DNA of 64,000 nt from Hydrogenophilales bacterium 16-64-46 (GCA_002281775.1 NCGY01000003.1:48696-112695); one strand, 5' to 3'. Shown: positions 36,673 through 45,986, counted from the first letter of the stretch. The notes: generated by a model not told the origin, from the sequence alone. Made by a program: numbers and translations.

Positions 36673-38682
36673 ATGCTGGCGCGCCTGCGTACGATCTGGC
36701 CCGGCGTGTGGGGGCTGGCGGGAGTGCTTGCCGGCGCGGCGCTGACCGTGCAGAGCGTGCGCACTGCCGACACCAGTCTGCGTGCCCAGTGGTTGACCGA
36801 AGCGCGCCTGATGGCTCGCGCCGTCGACTGGCGGGACGTAGCGGCCCTGCGCGGCGCGGCGGATGACGTCGCGCGTCCCGAATACCGCCGGGTCAAGCAC
36901 AAGCTGGAAGCGCTGCGTACGGCCGGTTCCCGCTACCGCTTTGCCTATCTCCTGACACGCACGCCGGACGGGGTCGTGCGGTTTCTGGTCGAGTCCGAAC
37001 CGCAGGCGTCGCCGGACTATTCGCCGCCCGGCATGGCCTATGCGGAGGCCACGCCGGCGCTCCACCGCCTGTTCGATGACGGCGTTGCCATGACCGAAGG
37101 CCCGGAGGCGGATCGCTGGGGCGTGTGGGTGAGTGCCCTGGTCACCGAACCGGAACCGCCTGCCGGCCGGCTGCCTGTCGTGCTGGGCGTGGATGTCGAC
37201 GCGCGGGACTGGCGGCGCGCCCTGATCCAGGCTGCCATGCTGCCGCTCATCGGCACTCTGGCGTTCCTGTTGCTGACCGGACTCTTCGTCTACGCCCGTG
37301 CGCGCAATCGCGCCGAGCATGAGCGCCTGAAGTCGTCAGAGGAACGGCTCTATGTCCAGGCGCACCACGACAGTCTCACCGGCCTGCCCAACCAGCGCCT
37401 GCTCGCCGACCGCATGCAGCAGGCGCTGACGCACGCGCATCGCATGGAAAAACGCGCCGCGATCCTGTTCCTCGATCTTGACCGCTTCAAGAACGTCAAC
37501 GACTCGCTCGGCCACGCCATGGGCGATGCGCTTTTGTGCACCGTGGCTGAACGGCTGCGCGCCCTGGTGCGTGAGGACGATACCGTGGCGCGTCTGGGCG
37601 GCGATGAATTCGTCATCCTGCTGCCCGAGGTCCGGCACGACGACGATCCGCGTCATGTCGCCGAGAAAATCATCGACGAACTCGCGCGGCCGATCAAGAT
37701 TGGCGACCAGAGTGTCTCGGTGGGCGTGAGCGTCGGCATCGCGTTCTACCCGGACGATGCCCTGGATACGCCGGGCTGGCTGGCCTGCGCCGACCGCGCG
37801 ATGTACGCCGCCAAGGACGGCGGGCGGAACACTTTCCAGTTTGCCGACCCCCTGCAGAACGTGCGGGCGCGGGAGCGGCTGGCGATCGAGACCGGATTGC
37901 GCCAGGCGCTGGCGCGCGGCGAGTTCCACCTACACTACCAGCCGGTTTTCTCGCTCGCAGGCGGCACGCCGGTCGGGGTCGAGGCGCTGGCGCGCTGGAA
38001 ACATCCGGAGTGGGGCTGGGTGTCGCCGGCGCGTTTCATACCCGTGGCCGAGGACTCGGGACTGATCGTCGCGCTGGGTGAGTGGATCCTCGCCGAGGCC
38101 TGCCGCGCCGCACACCGCTGGCAGGCGTTCGCCCCCAGCCTGCCGGTGATGGTCAACGTCTCGGCCCTGCAACTGCGGCGTCCCGGTTTCGAGGCGCAAC
38201 TGGCCGCCGTGCTGCGCGATTCCGGCCTGCCGCCGGCCCTGCTCGAACTGGAGCTGACCGAGTCGACGATCATGCAGGAAACTCTGGCCGGTTCGGCAGT
38301 ATTGCAGCGTCTGGCGGAAGAGGGCACCCGGCTGGCCATCGACGATTTTGGCACCGGCTATTCCAGTCTTGCCTATCTGCGCCAGCTGGCGGCGGCCAGG
38401 CTGAAAATCGACCGCAGCTTTGTCGCCGACATGTGCGACGACGACGAAGCGCACGCCATCGTCGCCAGCATGGTGGGCATGGCGCGCGCGCTGGGGCTGA
38501 AGGTGACGGCGGAAGGCGTGGAAAGCGTCGCGCAACGGGCGTTGCTGACAGCGCTGGGATGCGACGACGCCCAGGGTTATCTGTTCGCGCGCCCGATGGA
38601 GGAAGCGGCCTTGCAGGCCTGCCTGGAAAGCGGGTGGCCGATGGACCTCAGTCCAGCCAGCGCACCAGATAAAACAGCTTGA
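36673..38682 (+). CDS. Membrane GGDEF-EAL cyclic-di-GMP protein
   Basis: The 669-aa protein has two N-terminal transmembrane helices (about 8-28 and 192-212) flanking a periplasmic sensor region, then a GGDEF domain (LGGDEFVILLPE) and an EAL domain. The I-site RxxD precedes GGDEF (REDD, five residues before). The EAL half keeps its catalytic set: VEALARWKHP, NVSALQLRR, ELTES, DDFGTGYSS, KIDRSF and EGVE. Both cyclase and phosphodiesterase activities look possible; which dominates cannot be told. The ATG lies 1 nt after the der stop, so it may be cotranscribed with der. Its 3' end overlaps the convergent small gene by 35 nt. Confidence 0.92.
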   Translation: MLARLRTIWPGVWGLAGVLAGAALTVQSVRTADTSLRAQWLTEARLMARAVDWRDVAALRGAADDVARPEYRRVKHKLEALRTAGSRYRFAYLLTRTPDGVVRFLVESEPQASPDYSPPGMAYAEATPALHRLFDDGVAMTEGPEADRWGVWVSALVTEPEPPAGRLPVVLGVDVDARDWRRALIQAAMLPLIGTLAFLLLTGLFVYARARNRAEHERLKSSEERLYVQAHHDSLTGLPNQRLLADRMQQALTHAHRMEKRAAILFLDLDRFKNVNDSLGHAMGDALLCTVAERLRALVREDDTVARLGGDEFVILLPEVRHDDDPRHVAEKIIDELARPIKIGDQSVSVGVSVGIAFYPDDALDTPGWLACADRAMYAAKDGGRNTFQFADPLQNVRARERLAIETGLRQALARGEFHLHYQPVFSLAGGTPVGVEALARWKHPEWGWVSPARFIPVAEDSGLIVALGEWILAEACRAAHRWQAFAPSLPVMVNVSALQLRRPGFEAQLAAVLRDSGLPPALLELELTESTIMQETLAGSAVLQRLAEEGTRLAIDDFGTGYSSLAYLRQLAAARLKIDRSFVADMCDDDEAHAIVASMVGMARALGLKVTAEGVESVAQRALLTALGCDDAQGYLFARPMEEAALQACLESGWPMDLSPASAPDKTA

Positions 38683-38899
38683 ACCCCTCGGACGAGCGCG
38701 ACGGCCCGCTCGCCAGCGCGGCGTGCATGTGCTTGTCGGGGTCGGCGTGTGCCCGCGCCTCGTCCTCGCTGGCGTAGATCTGCACTACGCCTTCTGGGTA
38801 GCGCGTGCGATTCTTGCCCGAGGGCGAATAGACGACCACCGCCGAGGTGCCGACGACCTTCGCTTCGATATCGGTGAACAGGCTGGTGGCTTGCGGCAT
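38648..38899 (-). CDS. Small hypothetical protein (83 aa)
   Basis: I do not recognise the family. The protein is soluble, with two beta-like stretches (IEAKVVGTSAVVVYSP and GVVQIYASEDEARAHA) and a C-terminal FKLFYLVRWLD. There is no signal peptide. The start codon overlaps the stop of the next small gene (TGATG), so the two are coupled and expressed leftward together. Codon use and GC are like the neighbours. The pairing and overlap make both more likely to be real genes. Confidence 0.6.
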   Translation of the reverse strand: MPQATSLFTDIEAKVVGTSAVVVYSPSGKNRTRYPEGVVQIYASEDEARAHADPDKHMHAALASGPSRSSEGFKLFYLVRWLD

Positions 38900-39186
38900 C
38901 AGTGCGGCTTTTTCGTGATGCTGCTGATCTTGATCGCGTGCGAGGTGGGGGTCTCGTCGCTGTAATGCGGCTTCTCGTCGAGGGTGCGTCCGGTCAGCCG
39001 CGCCAGCTCGGTCTCGCGGGTGGAGATCACCATCAGGCAATCCTTGATGTTCATGATGGTGGCTTCCGACAGCGGGCTGGGATAGCCGTTGCGCGGCGCG
39101 GTGTCACGCACGATCGAGGTGAGGGTCTTGCGCATCATGCGCATCAGGCGCTGTTCGTCGACGAGCGCTTTTTCGTTCTGGTCCAT
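38899..39186 (-). CDS. Small hypothetical protein (95 aa)
   Basis: No family recognised. The 95-aa soluble protein is mainly helical (KALVDEQRLMRMMRKTLTSI) with a conserved-looking centre (PLSEATIMNIKDCLMVIS) and a polar C-terminus. GGAG precedes the ATG. It is the first gene of a two-gene leftward unit divergent from the GalT/APAT-like gene, 166 bp apart, so the two could share control. Confidence 0.62.
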   Translation of the reverse strand: MDQNEKALVDEQRLMRMMRKTLTSIVRDTAPRNGYPSPLSEATIMNIKDCLMVISTRETELARLTGRTLDEKPHYSDETPTSHAIKISSITKKPH

Positions 39187-39352
39187 GGGAGGCTCCGGTG
39201 GTACTGCGGGGACTCCATTCTCGACGCGTGACGGGAGTGCGTCAATGCGAGACCCTTTCCGGGTAGGGGATAAAAAGCCCGAAGGGGGGCATAAGCAGAT
39301 TGAACCGCTGCCCGGAAATGACTGGCTTATGCTTGCGCAAGAGGAGACCCCC

Positions 39353-40441
39353 ATGCCAGACCACCCCGCCGATACCGGTGAAACCCGCGAAATCCGCCTG
39401 AATCCCATCGTTCCCGCCGAATCGGTGCTGGTCGCCACGGCGCGCTCGATGCGGCCGAAAAAGGCCGAGGACCTTGCGCCGCGCGACACGCGCAAGCACG
39501 TCGAAACCTGCCCGTTCTGTCGCGGCAATGAACACAAGACACCACCGGCGATTCTGACCTGGCCTGAAACCGGTGAGTGGCAGATCCGCATGGTCGAGAA
39601 CCTCTATCCGGTGCTGGGCGACGACCGGGTGCAGTCCAACTTCAGCTTCGGCCTGCAGCAGACCATCGACGGCTACGGTCGGCATGAAGTCATCATCGAC
39701 CATCACGAACACGGTACGGCCATCCACGAAATGACCGAATCGCATCTGGCGGCGCTGTTCGTCGTCTACCAGAATCGCATGCGCCAATTGTTCGAATCTG
39801 ACGAGCGCCTGCAATACGTGCTGGTTTTCAAGAACTTTGGCCCGGCGGCCGGCGCGTCAATTCCGCATACCCACAGCCAGGTCATCGCCATGCCGGTGGT
39901 GCCGGAAAACGTCGAGGCCGAGGTGCGCAACAGTGCCGCGCACTATGCCAAGCACCATCACTGCATCTTCTGTGCGCTGATCGACGAGGCGCTCACCTTC
40001 GAGGCGACGATCTACGACCGGGGCTCCGGTGCCGTGCGGCGCAAGATCAACGTCGGCCAGTACGTCATCGAGCGTGGCGAACACTTCATCGCCATCAAGC
40101 CCTTCGCCAGCCGTTACGAGTGGGAAGTGCACATCCTGCCGCTGGTGCACCAGGCGGATTTCCTGAATGCGCCGGCCGACACCTTCGACGACCTGGCGCG
40201 GGTGCTCCGGCGCACCATGGCACGGCTCGACGCCGTGATCGGCGGCGCGCAGTACAATTTCTTCCTGCACGCCGTGCCGCACGACAAGGATCAACTGGCC
40301 CATGACGCGAGTTATCACTGGCATCTCGAAATCTGCCCGCGCACCTCGATCCCCACCGGCTTCGAGCTGGGCTCGGGGCTTTTCGTCAATACCATCAGCC
40401 CGGAGCAGGCGGCGGAGCGCCTGCGCGCGGTTGAACTGTGA
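39353..40441 (+). CDS. GalT-like nucleotidyltransferase, candidate APAT
   Basis: The 362-aa protein (about 41 kDa) belongs to the GalT branch of the HIT superfamily. The catalytic H-x-H-x-Q is SIPHTHSQ with His174 as the expected nucleotidylated residue, and zinc-type CPFC and CIFC pairs occur near residues 47 and 205. It would be annotated galactose-1-phosphate uridylyltransferase, but no other Leloir-pathway gene is nearby. A GalT-related adenylylsulfate:phosphate adenylyltransferase of similar subunit size was described from Thiobacillus denitrificans; it releases sulfate from APS with phosphate, forming ADP. In a sulfur oxidiser that activity is a strong alternative. GAGGAG precedes the ATG. 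Confidence 0.82.
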   Translation: MPDHPADTGETREIRLNPIVPAESVLVATARSMRPKKAEDLAPRDTRKHVETCPFCRGNEHKTPPAILTWPETGEWQIRMVENLYPVLGDDRVQSNFSFGLQQTIDGYGRHEVIIDHHEHGTAIHEMTESHLAALFVVYQNRMRQLFESDERLQYVLVFKNFGPAAGASIPHTHSQVIAMPVVPENVEAEVRNSAAHYAKHHHCIFCALIDEALTFEATIYDRGSGAVRRKINVGQYVIERGEHFIAIKPFASRYEWEVHILPLVHQADFLNAPADTFDDLARVLRRTMARLDAVIGGAQYNFFLHAVPHDKDQLAHDASYHWHLEICPRTSIPTGFELGSGLFVNTISPEQAAERLRAVEL

Positions 40442-40508
40442 GGCGGGTGCGTCAAGTTTCCCTGCGGACAAGTCGATAATCAGGCTATAAGCTTCGACTG
40501 GCTCGCCT

Positions 40509-42296
40509 ATGCCGCACTCTGCCCTATCTGCTGCCTCTCCCGATGTCTCACACATCGATCGGCTGACTGCTCTATGGAAACTATCGGCGCAGCGTGGCCT
40601 GTCGGATGAGGCCCGCATTCGCGCCATGCTGTCCATGGCGGCCGATGTGCTGGATATGGACCTGGTCGTGCTCGGTGAATTCGACGATCAGTACACCGCC
40701 CGTTATGTTTTCGATCGTCTGGGCATCTTCCCCGAAGGTACGGTCCTGACGATCGAAACCGTGCTGTGCCAGGACGTATACCAGGCCCGTGAATCCATGC
40801 ATGTTCCCGATCTGCGCCAGCACGACGAGTATGCCGGGCATCCCACAGTGACGCACATGGGCCTGCTGAGTTATTCGGGCCTGCCAGTCACGGTGGGAAT
40901 CGAGACGGGGTGGGTTCTGGCGTTTCTCCGGCGGCAGGCAGGGTCAGCTGTCGATCCCGTCGACATCGCCTACATGGAATTGATCGCCGACTGGCTGGGC
41001 AATGCGCTCTACCAGTCGGCGCAGCACGAGTTGCTCCAGCGCATGGCGCTGACCGACGTGCTCACGGGCCTGCCCAATCGCCGCGCGGCAGAGGAACGCC
41101 TGCATACCGAGAAGGCGCGTGCACCGCGTGATCGTTGCGGCTTTGCGCTGGCGCTGGTCGATATCGACCACTTCAAGTCGATCAATGATCGTTACGGCCA
41201 TGCGGTGGGCGACGAGGTGCTCAAGGCCACTGCGCAACGCTTCGAACACGGCCTGCGGGATGGCGACTGGGTGGCGCGCTGGGGTGGCGAGGAATTCCTT
41301 TTCGTGCTGCATGGCTGCACGGCGCAGGACGCCGGCAGCATCATCGAGCGCATGGCCGGCTTGTGTCGCGCCACGCCCATCCCGACCAGCATCGGCGACA
41401 TTGCGCTGAGCTTCTCGGCGGGCGTGGCAGCGTTCGGCGCGGACGACAGCGATACCGCTGCCCTGATCGAGGAAATCGACCAGGCGCTCTATCGCGCCAA
41501 GGGAGACGGGCGCGACCAGGTGCGCTTGGTCGAGCGCGACAGCAGCGTGCTCAACGCCGGTCAACTGCGGCAGGCGATTGCCGGTGGCGGCATCTGCATG
41601 GCGAAGCAGGTCATCGTCGATCTGCAGACTGGCGAGGCGGTGGCGGACGAAGCGCTTGCCCGTATCCGCCTTGCCAGCGGCGAGATCGTCGAGGCCGGGC
41701 GTTTCATCGAACAGGCGGAAGGGCTGGGCCTGATGGCCGAAATCGATCGCCAGATCATCCATCAGACCATGCATCACTGCGGGGTAAGAATCGGCGGCGG
41801 CGGGGCGGTGGATTTCGGGCATTTCGTGAACGTCTCGCCACAATTTCTCGCGCGCCGCGATCTGGTCGAAGAGATGTTCGCCAACGCCACGAACTACTGT
41901 GCCACCTGCGGCATAGGGCCGGTGAAGCCCATCGTGCTGGAACTCACCGAGCGCCAGCGCATCGTCAGCATCGAACGGCTGCGCGCCGACCTGCAACCTT
42001 TCATCGACTTCGGTTTCCGGCTGGCGCTGGACGATTTCGGCAGTGGCTATTCGTCGTATCTCTATCTCGCCAACCTGCCGGTGAGCTTCCTCAAGATCGA
42101 GGGCTGGCTCATCGCCCACATGCGCGGCGACCGCAAGGTGGCGGGTATTGTCGAGAGTCTGGCGAATTTTGCGCGCAAGGAAGGCGTGCTCACCGTCGCC
42201 GAACACGTCGAGGACGCCGAAACCGCCCGCATCCTCGCCGACATGGGGGTGGACTACGCCCAGGGCTGGCACTACGGCCGGCCCGAGGTGGTCTGA
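40509..42296 (+). CDS. GAF-GGDEF-EAL cyclic-di-GMP protein (soluble)
   Basis: The 595-aa cytoplasmic protein carries an N-terminal GAF-like sensor (about 20-175), a GGDEF domain with active-looking RWGGEEFLF and an RxxD I-site (RDGD), and a divergent EAL domain. In the EAL part, ADEALAR, ELTERQ, DDFGSGYSS and AEHVE are recognisable, but the usual KxD is KIE and spacing differs from the membrane paralogue 4 kb upstream. It probably makes cyclic-di-GMP; phosphodiesterase activity is less sure. It lies between the GalT/APAT-like gene and hflX. Confidence 0.9.
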   Translation: MPHSALSAASPDVSHIDRLTALWKLSAQRGLSDEARIRAMLSMAADVLDMDLVVLGEFDDQYTARYVFDRLGIFPEGTVLTIETVLCQDVYQARESMHVPDLRQHDEYAGHPTVTHMGLLSYSGLPVTVGIETGWVLAFLRRQAGSAVDPVDIAYMELIADWLGNALYQSAQHELLQRMALTDVLTGLPNRRAAEERLHTEKARAPRDRCGFALALVDIDHFKSINDRYGHAVGDEVLKATAQRFEHGLRDGDWVARWGGEEFLFVLHGCTAQDAGSIIERMAGLCRATPIPTSIGDIALSFSAGVAAFGADDSDTAALIEEIDQALYRAKGDGRDQVRLVERDSSVLNAGQLRQAIAGGGICMAKQVIVDLQTGEAVADEALARIRLASGEIVEAGRFIEQAEGLGLMAEIDRQIIHQTMHHCGVRIGGGGAVDFGHFVNVSPQFLARRDLVEEMFANATNYCATCGIGPVKPIVLELTERQRIVSIERLRADLQPFIDFGFRLALDDFGSGYSSYLYLANLPVSFLKIEGWLIAHMRGDRKVAGIVESLANFARKEGVLTVAEHVEDAETARILADMGVDYAQGWHYGRPEVV

Positions 42297-42388
42297 TCCG
42301 GCTCTACAATACCGTTCTGTTCATCCCGTACCGGTCTTGATCGATTCCATGGTTCTGGCTCTTTGCGTTGCTTCGGGACGCCGTATTC

Positions 42389-43573
42389 GTGTTTGAGCGT
42401 CATCAGGGGGGCGAGCGCGTCGTGCTCGTGGCGGTCGATTTTGGCACCCCGGATTTTCTCGAGAGCCTCGCCGAGCTGCGCCTGCTGGCCAGCGGGGCCG
42501 GGCTGGAGGTGCTGGGCGAGGTCACCGGCAAGCGCGCCCGGCCGGACGCCGCGCTGTTTGTCGGCAGCGGCAAGGCGGATGAAATCGCCGCACGCGTGGC
42601 GGCGTCCGGGGCCGAGGTCGTCATCTTCAACCACGAACTGTCGCCGGCCCAGGAGCGCAATCTCGAACGCCGCTTCCAGTGCCGGGTGATCGACCGCGTG
42701 AGTCTGATTCTCGATATTTTCGCCAGCCGCGCGCGCAGCGCCGAAGGCAAGCTCCAGGTCGAGCTGGCGCAGTTGAAGCACCTGTCGACCCGGCTGGTGC
42801 GCGGCTGGACCCATTTGGAGCGCCAGCGGGGCGGCGTCGGCATGCGCGGGCCTGGTGAGAAACAGCTGGAAACCGACCGCCGGCTGCTGGGTGTGCGTGT
42901 GAAGGCCTTGCAGGACCGACTCGGGAAGCTCGGCCGGCAGCGCCGCACCCAGCGCCGCGCGCGCGGGCGGCAGCAGGTGTACTCGGTCGCCCTGGTGGGC
43001 TACACCAACGCAGGCAAGTCCACCCTGTTCAATGCCTTGACCCGTGCAGGGGCTTACGCCGCTGACCAGCTTTTTGCCACGCTCGACACCACCACACGCA
43101 AAATCCATCTCCCGCGCCTGGCCGGGGCATCGGGCGGCTTGCCGGCCAGCGGCGAGGTGGTGCTATCGGACACGGTGGGCTTCATCACCCGGCTGCCGCA
43201 CGATCTTGTCGCGGCGTTTCGTGCCACGCTAGAGGCCACGGCCGAGGCGGATCTTCTGCTGCACGTGATCGATATCGCCAGCCCGGTGCGCGAGCGGCAA
43301 ATCGATGCCGTGGATAAGGTTTTGCAGGAAATCGGCGCAGACGCCGTGCCCCAGCTGCGCATCTATAACAAGCTAGATTTGACGGGCGTTGCACCGGGAA
43401 TCGTCCGCGACGAATATGGTAAACTCCAAGGCGTTTATGTCTCGGCCCGGAGCGGGGCGGGGCTGGAACTTTTAAGAGATGCGCTGTCGGAAATCCTGCT
43501 CGAAACGCGTGCGATCGACGACAACAGGTCGGCGGTTGCCGGCGCGATCCCAACCACCCCTTTTTCTGCATGA
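42389..43573 (+). CDS. hflX: Ribosome-splitting GTPase HflX
   Basis: HflX is a ribosome-associated GTPase that rescues stalled ribosomes under stress. The 394-aa protein has the N-terminal HflX domain, a glycine-rich linker (RQRGGVGMRGPGEKQLETD) and the G domain (GYTNAGKSTLFN, DTVGFI, NKLD). I use a GTG start giving MFERHQGG, the usual N-terminus; a TTG 21 nt upstream is in frame. It is followed by hflK after 12 nt. hfq, which normally precedes it, is absent. Confidence 0.93.
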   Translation: MFERHQGGERVVLVAVDFGTPDFLESLAELRLLASGAGLEVLGEVTGKRARPDAALFVGSGKADEIAARVAASGAEVVIFNHELSPAQERNLERRFQCRVIDRVSLILDIFASRARSAEGKLQVELAQLKHLSTRLVRGWTHLERQRGGVGMRGPGEKQLETDRRLLGVRVKALQDRLGKLGRQRRTQRRARGRQQVYSVALVGYTNAGKSTLFNALTRAGAYAADQLFATLDTTTRKIHLPRLAGASGGLPASGEVVLSDTVGFITRLPHDLVAAFRATLEATAEADLLLHVIDIASPVRERQIDAVDKVLQEIGADAVPQLRIYNKLDLTGVAPGIVRDEYGKLQGVYVSARSGAGLELLRDALSEILLETRAIDDNRSAVAGAIPTTPFSA

Positions 43574-43585
43574 CACCCTGACTAT

Positions 43586-44779
43586 ATGGCCTGGAACGAC
43601 CCGCAATGGGGCAATCGCGATAACCGCAAAAACAGCGGGCCGCCCGACCTCGACGAGATTTGGCGCAAAATCAACCAGAAGCTGAACGGCATGTTCGGTG
43701 GCAAATCCGGCGGGGGCGGCGACGGTGGTAGCACCGGGAGCAGTCTTCCCGGCGGCGGGAACCTCATCGGCCTGCTTGTCGGCGTGGCGGTTCTGGTCTG
43801 GCTGGCGAGCGGGTTCTACATCGTCGACACCGGCCAGCGCGGCATCGTACTGCGCTTCGGTAAATACATCGAAACCACCGAGCCGGGGCCGCGCTGGCAT
43901 CTGCCCTGGCCGATCGAGTCGCGCGAAGTGGTGAACGTCGATCAGGTGCGTACCGTGGAAATCGGTTATCGCAACAACGTCAAAAGCAAGGTGTTGAAGG
44001 AATCGCTGATGCTCACCGACGACGAGAACATCATCGATCTCCAGTTTGCTGTGCAATACATCCTCAAGGATCCTGTGGATTTCCTGTTCGTCAACCGTGC
44101 GCCGGAAGACACCGTGCTGCAGGTGGCCGAAACCGCCATGCGCGAGATCGTCGGTAAGAACAAGATGGACTACGTGCTGTACGAGGGACGTGCAGATATC
44201 GCCGCACGCGCCAAGGTGCTGATGCAGAATATCCTCGATCGCTACAAGACCGGCATCAGTGTCAGTCAGGTGACCCTGCAGAACATCCAGCCGCCCGAGC
44301 AGGTTCAGGCGGCATTCGACGACGCCGTTAAAGCCGGCCAGGATCGCGAGCGCCTCAAGAACGAAGCAGAGGCCTATTCCAACGACGTGGTGCCGCGCGC
44401 CCGAGGTCTGGCTTCACGCCTCAAGGAAGAAGCCGAAGGCTACAAGCTGGCGGTGATCGCCAACGCCGAGGGTGAAGCGAGCCGCTTCTCGCAGATTCTC
44501 GCCGAATACCAGAAGGCACCGCAGGTCACGCGCCAGCGCCTGTATCTCGACACCATGCAGACCGTGATGAACAACACCAGCAAGATCGTCGTCGATCAGA
44601 AGGGCGGCAACAGCCTGCTCTACCTGCCGCTCGACAAGCTGCAACAGATCGTCGCCCAGCCCTACGCGGGTGCGCCCGAGGTGCTGGCCCAGCCGTCAAC
44701 GTCCGCCACCCAGCCGGCGATGACCGATTCACGCATGCGTGATGCCTTGCGCAGCCGCGACCGGGAGGACAGGCCATGA
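43586..44779 (+). CDS. hflK: FtsH-modulating SPFH protein HflK
   Basis: HflK forms with HflC a large membrane cage around FtsH and limits its proteolysis. The 397-aa protein has a Gly-rich cytoplasmic N-terminus (GGKSGGGGDGG), one transmembrane helix at about 58-78, and an SPFH/band-7 domain starting GFYIVDTGQRGIVLRFG. It ends in a Ser/Thr/Arg-rich tail. It overlaps hflC by 4 nt. Confidence 0.95.
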   Translation: MAWNDPQWGNRDNRKNSGPPDLDEIWRKINQKLNGMFGGKSGGGGDGGSTGSSLPGGGNLIGLLVGVAVLVWLASGFYIVDTGQRGIVLRFGKYIETTEPGPRWHLPWPIESREVVNVDQVRTVEIGYRNNVKSKVLKESLMLTDDENIIDLQFAVQYILKDPVDFLFVNRAPEDTVLQVAETAMREIVGKNKMDYVLYEGRADIAARAKVLMQNILDRYKTGISVSQVTLQNIQPPEQVQAAFDDAVKAGQDRERLKNEAEAYSNDVVPRARGLASRLKEEAEGYKLAVIANAEGEASRFSQILAEYQKAPQVTRQRLYLDTMQTVMNNTSKIVVDQKGGNSLLYLPLDKLQQIVAQPYAGAPEVLAQPSTSATQPAMTDSRMRDALRSRDREDRP

Positions 44780-45657
44780 ACCGCAATTTCGGTCCCTTCC
44801 TGATCGGGCTCGTCATCGTCCTGGTGGTGTTGTCCGGCAGCATGTTCACCGTGGACCAGCGGCAGAACGCCATGGTCTTCCAGCTCGGTGAAGTAGTGTC
44901 GGTGAAGACCAAGCCCGGTCTCTATTTCAAGCTGCCGCTGGTGCAGAACGTGCGCTACTTCGACACGCGCATCCTGACACTGGATTCCGCCGACCCCGAG
45001 CGTTTCATCACCTCGGAGAAAAAGAACGTGCTGGTGGACTCCTTCATCAAGTGGCGCGTCATCGATCCCAGGCAGTTCTATGTGTCGGTGGGTGGCGACG
45101 AAATGCGTGCCGCGATCCGGCTCAACCAGACCGTCAACGACGGTCTCAGGGCCGAGTTCGGCCAGCGCACCATCAACGATGTGGTGTCGGGCAGCCGCGA
45201 AAAGATCATGGACATCATCCGGACCAAGGCCGACCAGGACGCGCGCAAGATCGGCGTGCAGGTCGTCGACGTGCGCATCAAGCGCGTCGACCTGCCGGAA
45301 ACCGTGTCGGAAAACGTCTACCGCCGTATGGAAGCCGAGCGCAAGCAGGTGGCCAACGAACTGCGGTCGACCGGCGCGGCCGAAGCCGAAAAGATCAAGG
45401 CCGATGCCGACAAGCAGAAGGACGTGATCGTCGCCGAAGCCTACCGTGACGCACAGCGCGTCAAGGGTGAAGGCGACGCCAAGGCGGGTGCGGTCTATGC
45501 GGCAGCCTATGGCAAGAATGCCGAATTCTATGCGTTCTACCGCTCGATGCAGGCCTATCGCGAAAGCTTCAAGAACAAGAGCGACGTGATGGTGCTGGAC
45601 CCCAGTGCCGACTTCTTCAAATACATGAAGAATCCGCGCGCGGCCGGCGGAAAATGA
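44776..45657 (+). CDS. hflC: FtsH-modulating SPFH protein HflC
   Basis: HflC is the partner of HflK. The 293-aa protein has an N-terminal membrane helix (about 6-25) and an SPFH domain (TVDQRQNAMVFQLGE), then the helical arm with AEAEKIKADADKQKDVIVAE. It overlaps hflK upstream and the DUF2065 gene downstream by 4 nt each. Confidence 0.95.
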   Translation: MNRNFGPFLIGLVIVLVVLSGSMFTVDQRQNAMVFQLGEVVSVKTKPGLYFKLPLVQNVRYFDTRILTLDSADPERFITSEKKNVLVDSFIKWRVIDPRQFYVSVGGDEMRAAIRLNQTVNDGLRAEFGQRTINDVVSGSREKIMDIIRTKADQDARKIGVQVVDVRIKRVDLPETVSENVYRRMEAERKQVANELRSTGAAEAEKIKADADKQKDVIVAEAYRDAQRVKGEGDAKAGAVYAAAYGKNAEFYAFYRSMQAYRESFKNKSDVMVLDPSADFFKYMKNPRAAGGK

Positions 45658-45986
45658 ACGGTGGCGACTGGTTCGCCGCATTTGGACTGATGCTGGTGAT
45701 CGAGGGGTCGCTGCCCTTCGCCGCACCGGCGATGTGGCGTGAGGTGTTCCGTCGCGCCGCAGAGCTGACCCATGGTCAGTTGCGTTTCATGGGCGCTGCC
45801 CTGGGCGGACCAACACGCATTTCGCGTCTGCGTTGCTGCACGAAAGCGATGGATGCAAGGCGCGTCGCGCTGGCAAGGGTCGTTCCTTGCCAAGCGGCGC
45901 AACGCAGCAGACGCGCTTTCCTGCAGCAACCCGAAGGGACAGGGGCGATTCGGGCGCATTCCTTTGTCGCGGGCTGCTTGCAGTGA
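45654..45986 (+). CDS. DUF2065 membrane protein with foreign C-terminus
   Basis: The first 45 or so residues are a standard DUF2065 protein: a membrane helix (FAAFGLMLVIEGSLPFAAP) followed by MWREVFRRAAELTHGQLRFMG. DUF2065 proteins normally end about 15-20 residues later after a second hydrophobic helix. Here the frame instead runs into the foldback element from about 45794 and continues through Arg/Cys/Ala-rich sequence (LRCCTKAMDARRVALAR) to residue 110. The second helix is lost. The gene is the usual neighbour of hflC. Whether the altered protein is functional is unclear. Confidence 0.7.
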   Translation: MNGGDWFAAFGLMLVIEGSLPFAAPAMWREVFRRAAELTHGQLRFMGAALGGPTRISRLRCCTKAMDARRVALARVVPCQAAQRSRRAFLQQPEGTGAIRAHSFVAGCLQ

